A stretch of DNA of 64,000 bases from Hibiscus mutabilis (lineage: Eukaryota; Streptophyta; Magnoliopsida; Malvales; Malvaceae), in the NCBI GenBank assembly GCA_019671005.1, contig CM033714.1:54607741-54671740 (forward strand). Direction: 5' to 3'. The notes beneath the pieces were generated by a model, which was not told the origin of the DNA, ran no database searches, and saw only the letters and a program-made list of their open reading frames with translations. This document shows positions 33,614 through 45,322 of the stretch, piece after piece (the first letter of the stretch is position 1; each line of letters begins with the position of its first letter). A program made the translations under genes and the position numbers.

Positions 33614-35466
33614 GCTAATCCCAGGTGGGATGCATCATTATATACGGTGAAGTCTTTGCTTGACTCGTGTTGCACTAATACAGGGGCATGAGTAAGGACT
33701 TGCTTGAGCTGGTTAAAATTCCTTTGCTGATCAAAAGTCCACACAAAAGGAGTATCTTTGCGAAGAAGATTTGTTAAGGGTGCTGCAAGCAGTGAGAATC
33801 CCTTAACGAATCAACGGTAATAGCCTGCAAGGCCTAGAAAACTACGAACTTCTCCCACATTCTTCGGAGGAGTCCAATCAAGGATTGCTTGGATTTTCTT
33901 TGGGTCCACTTGAATACCCGTAGAAGAGATTACGAGGCCAAGAAAGAATACTCCAGACAACCAAAATTCACATTTACTAAACTTGGCGTAGAGTTGTTTT
34001 TCCCGGAGGGTCTGAAGCACCAGCCAAAATTCACATTTACTAAACTTGGAGTAGAGTTGTTTTTCCCAGAGGGTCTGAAGCACAAATCCAGAGATGTTCT
34101 TCATGAGAAGCAAAGTCTTTAGAATAGATCAGAATGTCGTCTATAAAGACAACCACAAACTTATTGAGATAGGGTGGAATACACGACTCATCAGGTCCAT
34201 GAAGGCTGCAGGTGCATTCGTGAGCCCAAAAGGCATCACTAGAAATTCATAGTGACCATATCTAGTCTGAAAAATAGTCTTTGGAACATCAGACTACTTC
34301 ACCAACATTTGGTAGTATCCGGACCGAAGATCTATCTTGGAAAAGACAGAAGCATCCTTCAACTGATCAAAGAGGTCATCTATCCTCAGAAGTGGGTACT
34401 TGTTCTTGATCATTACTTTATTCAATTGACGATAGTCAATGCATAGACGCATCGATCCATCCTTCTTTTTGACAAACAAAATCGGTGCTCCCCAGGGTGA
34501 GGAACTCGGTCGGATGAATCCCTTATCTTGAAGGTCTTGAATTTGAGCTTTTAACTCTTTCAACTCCACCGGAGCTATTCTATAAGGAGTAGTGGAGACC
34601 GGAGTAGTTCCAGGTTGCACTTCTATCCCGAACTCAACTTCACGGGTGGGAGGAAGTCCTGAAAGTTCATCAGGAAACACATCGAGAAATTTTTTCACCA
34701 CGGGTACGTTTTTGATTTTCAAATCTTTTTTAGACTCCATGGCATACATGAGACTCTTTTTAGACTTAGGTTCGGACTTCATCAAGGTTATGCTCTCATT
34801 GCCAAGTCCACAGAGATATAATTTCTTCTTTGAACAATCCACCCACGCTTGATGTTCAGCTAGCCAATTGAGGCCTAGAATGAGATCGAAATCATGGAAG
34901 GATAAAGCCATCAAGTTGGCCAAAAATGGGATCCCTTGGATCCTTAGGGGACAAGCTCTACAGATTATTCAAATAGCCACACTAACTCCTAATGGATTTG
35001 AGACAAGTATCTCGAAAGCAACAAGTTCACATTCTAAAGCATACTTTTAAATCAAGGGTTCACTAATAAAAGAGTGCATGGAGCCAGGATCTATCAATGC
35101 ATAAACAAGTTCAGAACATAACTCCACCATACCTACAATCACATCGGGATCATCTTCCTACTCGTGACCTTGAACGTGGTACATTTGAGCTGAAGTCTAC
35201 GGGTCATGGCCAGCTGGAGCAGTATTGTTGTTCCGGGGTCTTCTTGCGGATCTGGATGGCACTGCTTTGCTCCCCTCCTCTTATTAGGATTGTTTTGAGA
35301 AGCTATAGATATAAGAGCCTGAGGGTTCTATGGGCACTGACGGATGAAGTGGCCAGACTCTGCATAAAGGTAACAAGAGCCAAATTGCCTACGACACTTC
35401 CCTAAGTGCCTCTTCTGCCAGAAGTTGCATAAGGGAATCTGAGAATCCTTTATGGAACCGCCCATG
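33614..35466 (-). pseudogene. T2 pol and gag: RT, protease, gag zinc knuckle
   Basis: 34294-34923 joins the end of protease (FDLILGLNWLAEHQAWVDCS) to RT (GFIRPSSSPWGAPILFVKKK, SMRLCIDYRQLNKVMIKNKY, KIDLRSGYYQ). The active site VVVFIDDILIYSK is intact near 34135. A one-base insertion just after it shifts the frame, and then a 63-bp in-frame tandem duplication follows (33961-34086). The RT end reads PPKNVGEVRSFLGLAGYYR. 35328-35466 is the gag zinc knuckle (CRRQFGSCYLYAESGHFIRQ), one Cys being Tyr. A2 entered at 35471 next to it. Confidence 0.88.
33961..34086 (-). repeat. 63-bp in-frame tandem duplication in T2 RT
   Basis: Two 63-bp copies (33961-34023 and 34024-34086) encode VLQTLREKQLYAKFSKCEFW twice, the first copy with W and S for R and A. 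They differ at a few bases, so the duplication is not very recent. Family RTs have this segment once, at the end of the palm/thumb region. Confidence 0.85.
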
Positions 35467-35471
35467 CTGTC

Positions 35472-36927
35472 TGTTGCACGTAATAAGTGCTCCACAATTG
35501 TGCAAGTGTACACGTCACAAGTTATAGTATAAAAGATATCGTCTCCACAGGGATTGGTGCCACTTCAAGAATCTAATCTCTTGCACTGTAAAAAGTAAAA
35601 GAACACAAGTAGAAGATTGTAGGAGTTTTAACTAACAACTAAACTAGAAAGAAAATAAGTAAAAGAAGATGTAATCAAAAGAGAGAGAATAGGCCAGGGC
35701 AAGGGCAACTCAGTTGCCGTGGCAACTTGCACAGCGGGGTTGCCTTGGCAACTAATCGACGGTTGCCTGGGCATCTGGCCGGGCAACTATTTGGGCGGCT
35801 GGGCAGTAACTTCAAGGTTCCACGGAGCGTTCTTCAATGGTTTCTTCTTATCCCTAAGTCGAAACTCTAGCTAATTGTGCATGCCTTGATAATACATCGA
35901 TGCGTGAATCAAGGGTGAACAACAACCAATCTTGCGCTCCTCTTAGCTGTTGAAATCCTTAACTTATTCCTAAGCCGGATTAATCTTCACCATCAATAGA
36001 TTGAATAAAGACCATACTCATTCGTTTCTTAAATCTAACTCTCCCGATATTAGATAAATAGATGAAGTTACGAGATCCTCTCCCAATTCACTCGCAAACA
36101 AGAATAAAAACCAAGAATGAGTAAACCTTAAATTGAAAGTGCAAACTCTTATTACCTAAACAAAATCCAATTGTTTCTCACAACTACAAAAAACAATAAC
36201 CTTAGCCAAATAGATTTAGTTCATGACTAGGTTCCAAAGAAACACAAAACAAAGAATCACTAACAGAAACCTAATCGAACAAGAAAGAAAAAGATGAAGA
36301 ATGGTTGAAGCCTCTTGTCGAAATCTCTCCCCTTTTGCTCTCTCGGAGTTGACGGCTTGGTCTCCTTTAAATAGGAGATGGCTAGGTCAAAGTATCTCTT
36401 GAGGAAGAAGTTAAGTTGGAATTAAATACTTTTAAAAGAATATAATTCTTTATTATATTTAAATTCCTTCTAGATCTTCTCCTATCTTCTTGGGATTTAA
36501 TTTCTCTTTGACCTCTTCATGGAAATCAAACTCCTTTGGGATTTAACTTTGCTCCATGTCATCTTGGGCTTATCTAGTCATCCATTTCGACTGCCATATC
36601 ATCTTATCCCTTATCGACAATTGCCCTGGCAACTATGTCGGCATCTCCTTCATGCATTACCCTGGCAACTGCGTCGGCATCTCCTTCATGCACTGCCCTG
36701 TCAACTGGTTCCAGCCTTGTTTAGGCAAGTGATTCTACACACACACAAAAACAACTATCGGCAGCACCCATTTTCCACAAAATTAAGCAAAATATGAAAT
36801 CAAGCTTGTCCACCAAGGAAACAATGCAAACATGCATGAATGGCTAATAATGCAACTAATATGAGCCTAAGTCTAGCAATAATATGAATAAAAAGGTGAA
36901 TAAAATAGTACTTTTAGACACTTAACA
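35472..36927 (-). repeat. A2 3' LTR
   Basis: It holds two exact GTTGCCxxGGCAAC palindromes (35713-35726 and 35739-35752), a 36-bp repeat (GTCGGCATCTCCTTCATGCA) near 36637-36710, and a TATA box (minus strand CTATTTAAAGG) inside the inverted repeat TCTCC-TTTAAATA-GGAGA at 36361-36378. Relative to the 5' LTR it lacks 53 bp after GGCCAGG (about 35697). The minus-strand polypurine tract GTTTGGGGGTG begins at 36928. Confidence 0.9.
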
Positions 36928-37210
36928 CACCCCCAAACTCGAACTATTGCTTGTCCTCAAGCAATGCAAACTAATAATTACCCGCCAAGACTTCAATTTT
37001 CACAAACTTAGCTTTGAACTTGATTTCAATTCTCAGAACCGTGGCACAAAGTATTATTGGCTTTTCATTTTTCGAAAAACTTAGGAGTTACTCGGAATCA
37101 AACTATAATGCTTGTGAGTGTGTGCGGAGTTGTGTGCAAGTTGATTTTTTGGATTCTATGCAAATAAGAGGTTTTCAAATTACTTCCTTGGGTTCTTTTA
37201 ACATGTTTTA

Positions 37211-37396
37211 ATGAGAGCCAGTTTCGGGCACCTCTAGTGTTTTGTTTTTAGTTTTCTTATGTTAATTAATTTATTCGACTAGAGCCGGTTTTGGGCACCT
37301 CTAGCGATCAATTTTTAGCTCATACCACAGGCAATTTTGGGCACCTCTAGCGATCAATTTTTAGCACATACTAGAGCCAATTTCGGGCACCTCTAG
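37211..37396 (-). repeat. Four CTAGAG...CTCTAG mini-hairpin repeats in the A2 3' region
   Basis: The core AGAGCCxxTTTxGGGCACCTCTAG (with gaps) recurs about every 42-66 bp. Each unit can close as CTAGAG/CTCTAG, perfect at 37279-37304 and 37371-37396. Four matching repeats sit at the same place in A3 (52036-52220). The remainder of 36928-37720 is non-coding. Confidence 0.75.
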
Positions 37397-37719
37397 CATT
37401 CATCCAATTTTTATTCTAATCCCCCAATTTCTTAACTATCAACCTAAGTTCACTGGAATTCCTTAAATCAATCAAGCCACAACAGTGTTTCATCAAGTTT
37501 AGCATCATAGTAAGATTCTAAGTGTTTTCACGTTTATCCTAGAATAAAAAGTTCTATTAATTAAGTACATTGTCAAAGTCATCATTGGATATTCATCAAA
37601 TCTAGGCAATTCTTGTTCCAACTAAAGGCATGACAAGCAATTTATGTATCCTAAATGCAATACTTAAGATGAATGCAACTAAACATGGTAACTAACTAAT
37701 AACAATCCCCCCAAACTCG

Positions 37720-37974
37720 AGTGAGGCATTGTCCCCAATGCATGAAACAAAGAAAAATAAAAATAAAAGTAAAAATAACATTAAAGAAAAGTAAAATGCA
37801 AACGAGGACTTACTCTGAGAGTTTGTCGTCGTGTATGATTAGTTTCCTTTTGGCCCGTGTCTTGATTCTTTTGCTTGAACGCGGTGGCTACTTTCTTGTT
37901 GCTGATGGTGGAATCGATCCTCGTACGGGGGTGTCCTCATCGTCGTCTTCCTCAATGTCTAAAGGAGAGCATGC
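37720..37974 (-). pseudogene. C-terminal scrap of the Athila third ORF in A2
   Basis: The plus-strand stretch from GTTTGTCGTCGTGTATGATT (about 37818) to 37960 matches the end of the third ORF in A3 (from about 52570). In A2 the scrap joins the end of integrase directly, so about 1.5-2 kb, nearly the whole env-position ORF, has been deleted. Confidence 0.6.
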
Positions 37975-39240
37975 TCATACATCTCCTAAGGTGATCACTT
38001 CTTTGTTACGTTCCACATGGGCACCGTTGTAGTGCTTCAATCTTTGTCCGTTGACTTTGAATTCATGTTCGTCAGTGATGGACTTGATTATCACGGCACC
38101 ATGGGAGAACATTTTGACAACTTCAAATGGTCCCGACCATCTTGATTTTAGTTTTCCCGGGAAAAGTTTCAGCCGAGAATTGAATAAGAGAACTAGTTGC
38201 CCTGGCATGAATTACCGCGACAATAGTTTCTTGTCATGCCATTACTTTGTTTTCTCCTTGTAGATTCGTGCATTGTTATAGGCGAGTGCACGAAATTCTT
38301 CTATCTTGTTGAGGTCCAACAAACGCTTTTGCCCGGCACTTTCCCAATCCATATTCACGGTCTTGATTGCCCAATATGCCTTGTGTTCGATTTCCACCGG
38401 TAGATGGCATGTTTTGCCATAGACAAGTCAGAAGGGAGACATACCTAAGGGTGTTTTGAATGCAGTGGGATATGCCCAAAGTGCATCATCTAGTCGTACT
38501 GACCAATCCTTCCTAGAGGGATTTACAACTTTCTCGAGTATACCTTTCAATTCTCGGTTGGAAATTTTTGCTTGCCCGTTGGTTTGTGGGTGATATGCCG
38601 TGGCAATTTCGTGTGATACGCCAAAGCGTTGTAACATCTTGGCAATAAGTCTGTTGTCAAAGTGCTTGCCTTCATCACTGATAATTGCTCTCGGCATCCC
38701 AATCCGTGTACATATATTTTTCTGCAAGAATCGTTGCACGGTCTTGGAATCGTTGGTGGGAACTACAGCCGCCTCAACCCATTTAGACACGTAGTCGATG
38801 GCAAGTAGAATGTAGAGGTTGCCGAATGAATATGGGAAAGGTCCCATAAAATTGATCCTCCATACATCGAACAATTCCACCTCGATGATGTTTTGGAGCG
38901 GCATCTCATATCGTCTAGAGATATTGCCCGTCCTCTGGCAATGATCACATTGTTGTAAACCTCTTGGGCATCTTTGTACAGTGTTGGCCAATACAAACCG
39001 GATTGCAAAACTTTGGATGCGGTACGTGTTCCTCCAAAATGTCCTCCATAGGGTGAAGAATGGCATTGCCGGAGTACATTCTGCTGCTCCTCTTCAGGGA
39101 AACATCAGCGTATAACCTGATATGCACATTGTTTAAACAAAAAAGACTCGTCTTAAAAGTAATGCTTAGCATCATGGCGGAACCGCTTCATCCCTTGGTG
39201 AGTAAGGGCATAAGGTAAAATACCACAAACAAGGAAATTA
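37975..39240 (-). pseudogene. A2 integrase
   Basis: The zinc and core region reads CPRGLQQCDHCQRTGNISRR, then FDVWRINFMGPFPYSFGNL: the first catalytic Asp is Asn and a neighbouring Gly is Arg. ISDEGKHFDN keeps the second Asp. HPQTNGQAKISNRELKGILE has Lys for the catalytic Glu. The C-terminus (NSRLKLFPGKLKSRWSGPFE, TDEHEFKVNGQRLKHYNG) ends near 37975. Frames change near 38470 and 39060. Two of three catalytic residues are lost. Confidence 0.88.
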
Positions 39241-39276
39241 ACTAAATCCGCGTACCAGGGTATTGCCGAGGCATGC

Positions 39277-39574
39277 GTTGCTGTGGCAACTGCTTCCATG
39301 GTTGCCAAGGCGCGTCTAGAGTTGCCGTGGCATACGCGTCAAGGGTTGCCGAGGCATGCTCATTAGTAGTTGCCGAGGCATACGCGTCTGGAGTTGCTGA
39401 GGCATGCACATCAGTGGTTGCCGAGGCATACGCGTCTGGAGTTGCCGAGGCGTGCGTGTCAAGGGTTGTCGAGGCATGCGGGTCTAGGGTTACTGAGGCA
39501 TATGCGTCTGGAGTTGCAGAGGCGTACGCGTCAAGGGTTGTCGAGGCATGCGCATCCATAGTTGCCGAGGTAAC
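39277..39574 (-). repeat. 24-bp coding minisatellite between A2 RNase H and integrase
   Basis: About twelve units of GTTGCCGAGGCATxCGCGTC plus four bases run on the plus strand; one unit (39301-39320) is 20 bp, the rest 24 bp. On the minus strand they encode the 8-residue repeat ATPDAYAS with variants (ATTDVHAS, TTLDAYAS) inside the open pol frame. A3 has a single unit-like sequence (GTTGTCGTGGCTAC) at the same place, so the array is an A2-lineage expansion. Each unit starts with half of the Athila palindrome GTTGCCGAGGCAAC. Confidence 0.88.
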
Positions 39575-41200
39575 TAACAGTTGCTTATCCGGGGATGCAT
39601 CGCATATCTCTAAATCTGCGTCCTCCTCCCTATTACGTTCTAAGCATGATAAGTGATCGACCACTTGATTTTCTGTTTCCTTTCTTATCCTTAATTTCAA
39701 TGTCAAACTCTTGTAAAAGCAATATCCAACAAATCAAATGAGGTTTGGCATCCTTTTTAGCAAATAGATACTTAATTGCCGAATGGTCCGTATGAACAAT
39801 TACCTTTGTACCAATCAAATAGGATCGAAACTTGTGAAATACGAAAACTACGGCTAGTAACTCTTTCTCCGTTGTTGTGTAATTCACTTGAGCACTATTA
39901 AAAGTTTTACTAGCATAGTATATCACATGAAAGGTCTTACCTGTGCGTTGGCCTAGGACTGCTCCTACCGCGAAATCACTTGCATCACACATGAGCTCAA
40001 AAGGTAGCGTCCAATCGGGTGGAATGACAATGGGTGCCAAGGCAAGCTTTTCCTTTAGAGTTTCCAATTCTTGGGGTGCAAGAATAATCAAAATTGAAGA
40101 CTTTATCCTGGTCAAGCAAATTGCACAAGGGTTTAGTAATTTTAGAAAAATTATGAATGAACCTCCTGTAAAACCTGCATGTCCAAGAAAACTTCAGATT
40201 CCTTTAACCGAACTTGGTAGGGGTAATTTCTCGATCACATCCTCCTTGGCTTTGTCTACATCAATTCCCTTGGATGAAATCTTGCGGCCGAGCACTATTC
40301 CTTCATTACCATAAAATGGCACTTCTCCCAATTAAGGACTAAATTGGTTTCTTCACTTCTTGCCAACACCTTCTCTAAATTGCCGAGGCAACTATCGAAG
40401 TCATTACCAAAAATGGGAAAATCATCCATGAAGATCTCAAGGAAGTCTTCGACCATGTCTGAAAATAGTGCCATCATGCATCTTTGGAAAGTTGTCGGGG
40501 CATTACACAATCCGAACGGTATTCTTCGAAAAGCATAAGTACTGTATGGGCATGTGAAGGTTGTCTTTTCTTGATCTTCTAGTGCTATGGCAATTTGATT
40601 GTAACCTGAATAACCATCAAGAAAACAATAAAAGGCTTACCTGCAAGATGATCAAGCATGTGATCAATAAAGGGTAATGGGAAGTGATCTTTCCTAGTGG
40701 CTTTGTTTAGCTTTCGATAATCCATACAAACCCTCCAACCGGTCACAGTCCTAGTTGGAATGAGTTCATTATTTTCATTACTTACCACCTTTATACCTCC
40801 CTTTTTCGGTACACATTGTATCGGACTTACCCATATACTATCAGAGATAGGGTATATGATACCGGCGTCAAGCCACTTGATGATTTCTTTCATTACAACC
40901 CCTTTCATGGCATGATTCAGTCTCCTCTATGCCTCAATCGAAGGTTTGTGATCATCTTCCAAAAAAACTTGTACATACACACTGCCGGGCTAATTCCCTT
41001 CAAGTCAACAATTGTCCACCCTATTGCCTTCTTGTGTAGCATCGACATTTTGATCAGCTTCTTTTCCTGCTTAGGCTGTAACTTAGAGGAAATAATTACA
41101 GGCAATGTATTATCGGTTCCCAAGTAAGCATATTTTAGTTGCCCTGGCACCTGTTTCAACTCAAGAATCGGTGGTTGTTCAATGGAGGGCTTTTCGAGTT
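39575..41200 (-). pseudogene. A2 RNase H and reverse transcriptase
   Basis: RNase H: LMCDASDFAVGAVLGQRTGK, FHVIYYASKTFNSAQVNYTT, EKELLAVVF and HTDHSAIKYLFAKKDAKP. RT: 40585-40908 has WVSPIQCVPKKGGIKVVSNE and GWRVCMDYRKLNKATRKDHF; 40295-40510 has PTTFQRCMMALFSDMVEDF and the active site FLEIFMDDFPIFG with both Asp intact. Frames are broken at about 40115, 40295 and 40585. 40917-41159 is the linker between protease and RT (IGWTIVDLKGISPAVCMYKF). Confidence 0.9.
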
Positions 41201-43701
41201 TACATTCCTTACCTGAGTAATCCAGTGGTTCAAAGTATGTACCTAGTCGATTGACTAACCAATTTTACTCTTCTTGTTGTTCCTCATCGATCGGTTCTTC
41301 ATATTTCTCATGTTCCTATTGATCGACAATGTAGTTGCCGAGGTAACTAAATTCCTCGTAGAAGTCAAACTCTGTCGTGGCATGAAGAAGTTGGCATTCT
41401 TTCGGATCATCGGCATGCCTTAGTGTTTGGAACACATTTAGTTTAACTTGCTGGTCATTCACCCTCATTGTGAGTTATCCCTTTTTAACATCGATCAAGG
41501 TTCTCCCTGTTGCTAGGAAGGGTCTCCCGAGAATGATAGGTGCATGTTCATCTGCTTCACAATCCAAAACAATAAAGTCAGTGGGAACAATAAATTTATC
41601 AACTTTTACTAGTATGTCTTCAATTTTTCCCTCTAGATGCACATACGATCTGTCGGCTAGCTGTAGCATAACTGTTGTAGGTCTTGCCTTACCGATTCCT
41701 AGTTTCTGGAAAACCTATTTAGGCATCAAGTTTATGATTGCTCCAAGGTCTCATAATGATTTCCCGATATAGTGGTTTTCGATGGAACAGGGTATTGTGA
41801 AACTTCCAGGATCCTTCAACTTGGGTGGCATGCGATTGTGCAACATGGCCATGCATCCCTCTCTTGCGGCAACTGTTTCAAACTCCCCTAGCCTTGTTCT
41901 CTTGGACAAAGTGTCTTTAAGAGACTTGGCATAGTTCGACATTTGTTCAATTGCTTCAACCAATGGCAAGTCGATGTGGACTTGCTTTAGGATATCAAGA
42001 AACTTTTTGAATTAATATTCTTGCTTTTGTCGCTTCATCCTTTGTGGGAATGGTGGTGGAAGTCGAATATCTTTAATCCTTTCATTGGTCTGGAACCTGA
42101 TTGATGGCATTGTTGGGGCATTTCCTGGTTCAGCATTTGAGGCTTTGCCTCTGATTTCATCTTGTTCTTTTTGTGGAGTTTTGTTTGATGAGCGAGCTTG
42201 AGCCTCTTTAAGTTGTTGGCTACTTCTAGTGGTGATCGCCTTACATTGCTCATGGCCAGCTCCTCTTGCGACTTCAGTATCACTAGGTAAACCTCCTTGC
42301 GGTCTAGTATTCAGGTTTTGAGCAAATTGTCCGACTTGATTTTCCAATGATTTGATTGCCGCCTCTTGGTTTTGCAATCTCATCTCGGTCCTGTTAATAA
42401 AAGCATCAGTTATTTTTATGAAGTTACTATTCTCAACCATATAAGATTCATTTTTCAACATAAAAGCATTGAGAGAATTTTCCAAAGAACTAGATGTTGT
42501 CGGTTGTTGCTGCGGCAACTGTTGTCGTGGCATATTCTGCTGGAATCCCGATGCTTGTGCATTCTGATTGTTCTAGTTTAGAGCATTGTTGGGATTACTC
42601 CATGAAAAATTCGGGAGCTTCTTCCAAGCTGGATTGTATGTATTGGACATCACATTGTTGTTCTGGTTGTAATTCCCCACATAAAAACTGGATTCTGAAT
42701 TTTGTATACATTCAGAAGAATCATGGTTACCACTACATAACTCACAAAAGGAATCCATTACCTTGACCTCCTGTGTGTTGTTTGGTTTCTGCATGTTCTG
42801 GACCATCTTGGTTAGAGTGGCCAATTGTCGAAATTGAGTCTGATGATCCAAGTTCATGTATCGTGGCTTGGCGTCTAACTCCTTCTCTTCTACCAGATGG
42901 GAATTGGTAATCATTCTTGGCAAGCCTGTTTAGAATTTGCATTGCTTCCTCCGGCGACTTATCTAGGAGTATGTTGTTTGCCGAGGCATCTAGCATCATC
43001 CTTGTTGGTGTATTTACAGTGTTGTAAAACATTGTTACTTGTGTCCATAATGGGAATCCGTGTAGAGGGTATTTGTGTAGAAGTTCTCTATATCGCTCCC
43101 AACCCTCGTACATGGATTCATCATCTGCCTGCCGAAAAGAAGTAATTTCGTTACGAAGCTTATCAGTCAAATTTGTAGGATTAAATGGAGCAAGGAAATC
43201 ACGACAAAGACCGGTCCATGATCCTATTGATCCGGCAGGAATACTATTCAACTATGTTTTCGCCCTATCCTTCAGTGAATTGGCGAATAATCTTAGTTGT
43301 AAAACAACGGGGGTGGCTCCTTGTATTTTGAATGAATTACAAATCTCGAGGAAAGATTTAAGATATTGTTGTGTATCTTCAGTTGTTGAGCCGCCAAATT
43401 GACCAATTGTGTTGATCATATTGAACATCACCGGTTTCAACTCAAAGTGGCCGGCTTCAATTTCAGGTGTGACAACTCCTGGATTAAGTCCTTCAAGATC
43501 TTCTTGAAGATAGTCTCGAATAGTTTTGTTTCGTGCAAGAATCACTCCTCCTCCTGCTGGAACATCCTGATTTATATTGCCGTTTTGATTAGCCATTGCT
43601 ACTCTTAACCTTTGTCTGAGTCTTTGCAAGGTTTGCTCGATTTCTGGATCAAAGGGATATTCTGGTGTAATCGGTCTCGCCCTGGTCATATACCAATGCA
43701 A
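41201..43701 (-). pseudogene. A2 protease and gag
   Basis: Protease: 41475-41669 with ADEHAPIILGRPFLATGRTL and the end LIDVKKG. Gag: 43252-43701 (FELKPVMFNMINTIGQFGGS, LKSFLEICNSFKIQGATP), then a TGG-to-TAG stop at 43252-43254, continuing at once in frame (SWTGLCRDFLAPFNPTNLTD, ADDESMYEGWERYRELLHKY) to 42742. 42573-42923 has SNTYNPAWKKLPNFSWSNPN and a zinc-knuckle C-x2-C-x4-H-x4-C (CELCSGNHDSSEC). 42012-42533 is the gag C-terminus. The layout and motifs are of Athila type. Confidence 0.88.
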
Positions 43702-43784
43702 AACAAATGTTTGTTAGCCCTTTGAATCTTAAATAAGAAAAATAAAAAAGTACAAGAAAATAAAAACAAAGTTGCTATTGCCAA

Positions 43785-43802
43785 TCCTCGGCAACGGCGC
43801 CA
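43785..43802 (-). promoter_or_regulatory. A2 primer-binding site (tRNA-Asp type)
   Basis: The minus strand reads TGGCGCCGTTGCCGAGGA, six bases (AGTTTT) after the LTR end. It matches the usual Athila/Tat primer site for tRNA-Asp, with GAGG for the common GGGG. It shares GTTGCCGAGG with the palindrome dispersed through A2. Confidence 0.9.
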
Positions 43803-43808
43803 AAAACT

Positions 43809-45317
43809 TGTTGTGCGTAATAAGTGCTCCGTAATTGTGCAAGTGTACACGTCGCAAGTTATAGTATAAAATATATCGTCTCCACAGGGATTGGTGCCAC
43901 TTCAAGAATCTAATCTCTTGCACTGTAAAAAGTAAAAGAACACAAGTAAAAGATTGTAGAAGTTTTAACTAACAACTAAACTAGAAAGCAAATAAGTAAA
44001 AGAAGATGTAATCAAAAGAGAGAGAATAGGCCAGGTTATCGTGAGTTGAGGAGGATAGCCGATTGGATCGTCTTGGTAAAAGAGTGCAAGGGCAACTCAG
44101 TTGCCGTGGCAACTTGCGTAGCGGGGTTGCCTTGGCAACTAAATGACGGTTGCCTGGGCAATTGGCCGGGCAACTGTTTGGGTGGCTGGGCAACAACTTC
44201 AAGGTTCGACGGAGCATTCTTCAATGGTTTCTTCTTATCCTTAAGTCGAAACTCTAGCTAATTGTGCATGCCTTGATAATACATCCTTGCATGAAACAAT
44301 GGTGAACAACAACCAATCTTGCGCTCCTCTTATCCGTTGAAATCCTTAACTTATTCCTAAGACAGATTAATCTTCACCATCAATAGATTGAATAAAGACC
44401 ATACTTATTCGTTTCTTGAATCTAACTCTCCTAATATTAGATAAATAGATGAAGTTACGAGATCATCTCCCAATTCAATCGCAAACAAGAATAAAAACCA
44501 AGAATGAGTAAACCTCAAATTGAAAGTGCAAACTCTTATTACCTAAACAAAATCCAATTGTTTCTCACAACTACAAAACACAATAACCTTAGCCAAATAG
44601 ATTTAGTTCATGGCTAGGTTCCAAAGAAACACAAAATAAAGAATCCCTAACATAAACCTAATCGAACAAGAAAGAAAAAGATGAAGAATGGTTGAAGCAT
44701 CTTGTCGAAATCTCTCCCCTTTTGCTCTCTCAAAGTTGACGGCTTGGTCTCCTTTAAATAGGAGATGGCTAGGTCAAAGTCTCTCTTGAGGAAGAAGTTA
44801 AGTTGGAATTAAATACTTTTAAAAGAATATAATTCTTTATTATATTTAAATTTCTTCTAGATCTTCTCCTATCTTCTTGGAATTTAATTTCTCTTTGACC
44901 TCTTCATGGAAATCAAACTCCTTTGGGATTTAACTTTGCTCCACGTCATCTTGGGCTTATCTAGTCATCAATTTCGACTGCCATATCATCTTATCCCTTA
45001 TCGACAATTGCCCTGGAAACTAGCTCGACATCTCCTTCATGCATTGCCCTGGCAACTACGTCAGCATCTCCTTCATGCACTGCACTGGCAACTGGTTCTA
45101 GCCTTGTTTAAGCAAGTGATTCTACACACACAAACCAAAATAACTATCGACGGTACATTTTTTCCACAAAATTAAGCAAAATATGAAATCAAGCTTGTCC
45201 ACCAAGCAATCAATGCAAACATGCATGAATGGCTATTAATGCAACTAATATCCGCCTAAGTCTAGCAATAATATGAATAAAAAAAGTGAATAAAATAGTA
45301 CTTTTAGACACTTAAAA
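43809..45317 (-). repeat. A2 5' LTR
   Basis: 1509 bp. The TATA box lies in the inverted repeat TCTCC-TTTAAATA-GGAGA at 44748-44765 (minus strand CTATTTAAAGG). GTTGCCGTGGCAAC and GTTGCCTTGGCAAC occur at 44100-44139. The outer end reads TTAAAA where the 3' LTR has TTAACA. Confidence 0.9.
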
Positions 45318-45322
45318 CTGTC

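Larger units (their letters stand above)
35472..45317 (-). mobile_element. A2: Athila-lineage Ty3/gypsy element in T2 gag, target duplication CTGTC
   Basis: LTRs at 35472-36927 (1456 bp) and 43809-45317 (1509 bp) start TGTTG and end TTAACA (TTAAAA in the second). They are ~96 % identical over the first ~230 bases by hand count; the length difference is one 53-bp deletion in the 3' LTR. CTGTC flanks both sides (35467-35471 and 45318-45322). The tRNA-Asp primer site and the GTTTGGGGGTG polypurine tract are in place. Order on the minus strand: gag, PR, RT, RNase H, repeat array, INT, then a truncated third ORF. Confidence 0.95.

Noticed and set aside
39277..39574. Possible CRISPR-like array of 24-bp units
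   Set aside because: There are no unique spacers, the units are contiguous, and the context is a plant retrotransposon. It is a minisatellite.
39273..39656. 127-residue plus-strand frame of Ala/Glu/Val/Ser repeats
   Set aside because: It is the antisense reading of the 24-bp array, open because the period is a multiple of three. The pol frame on the minus strand explains the sequence.
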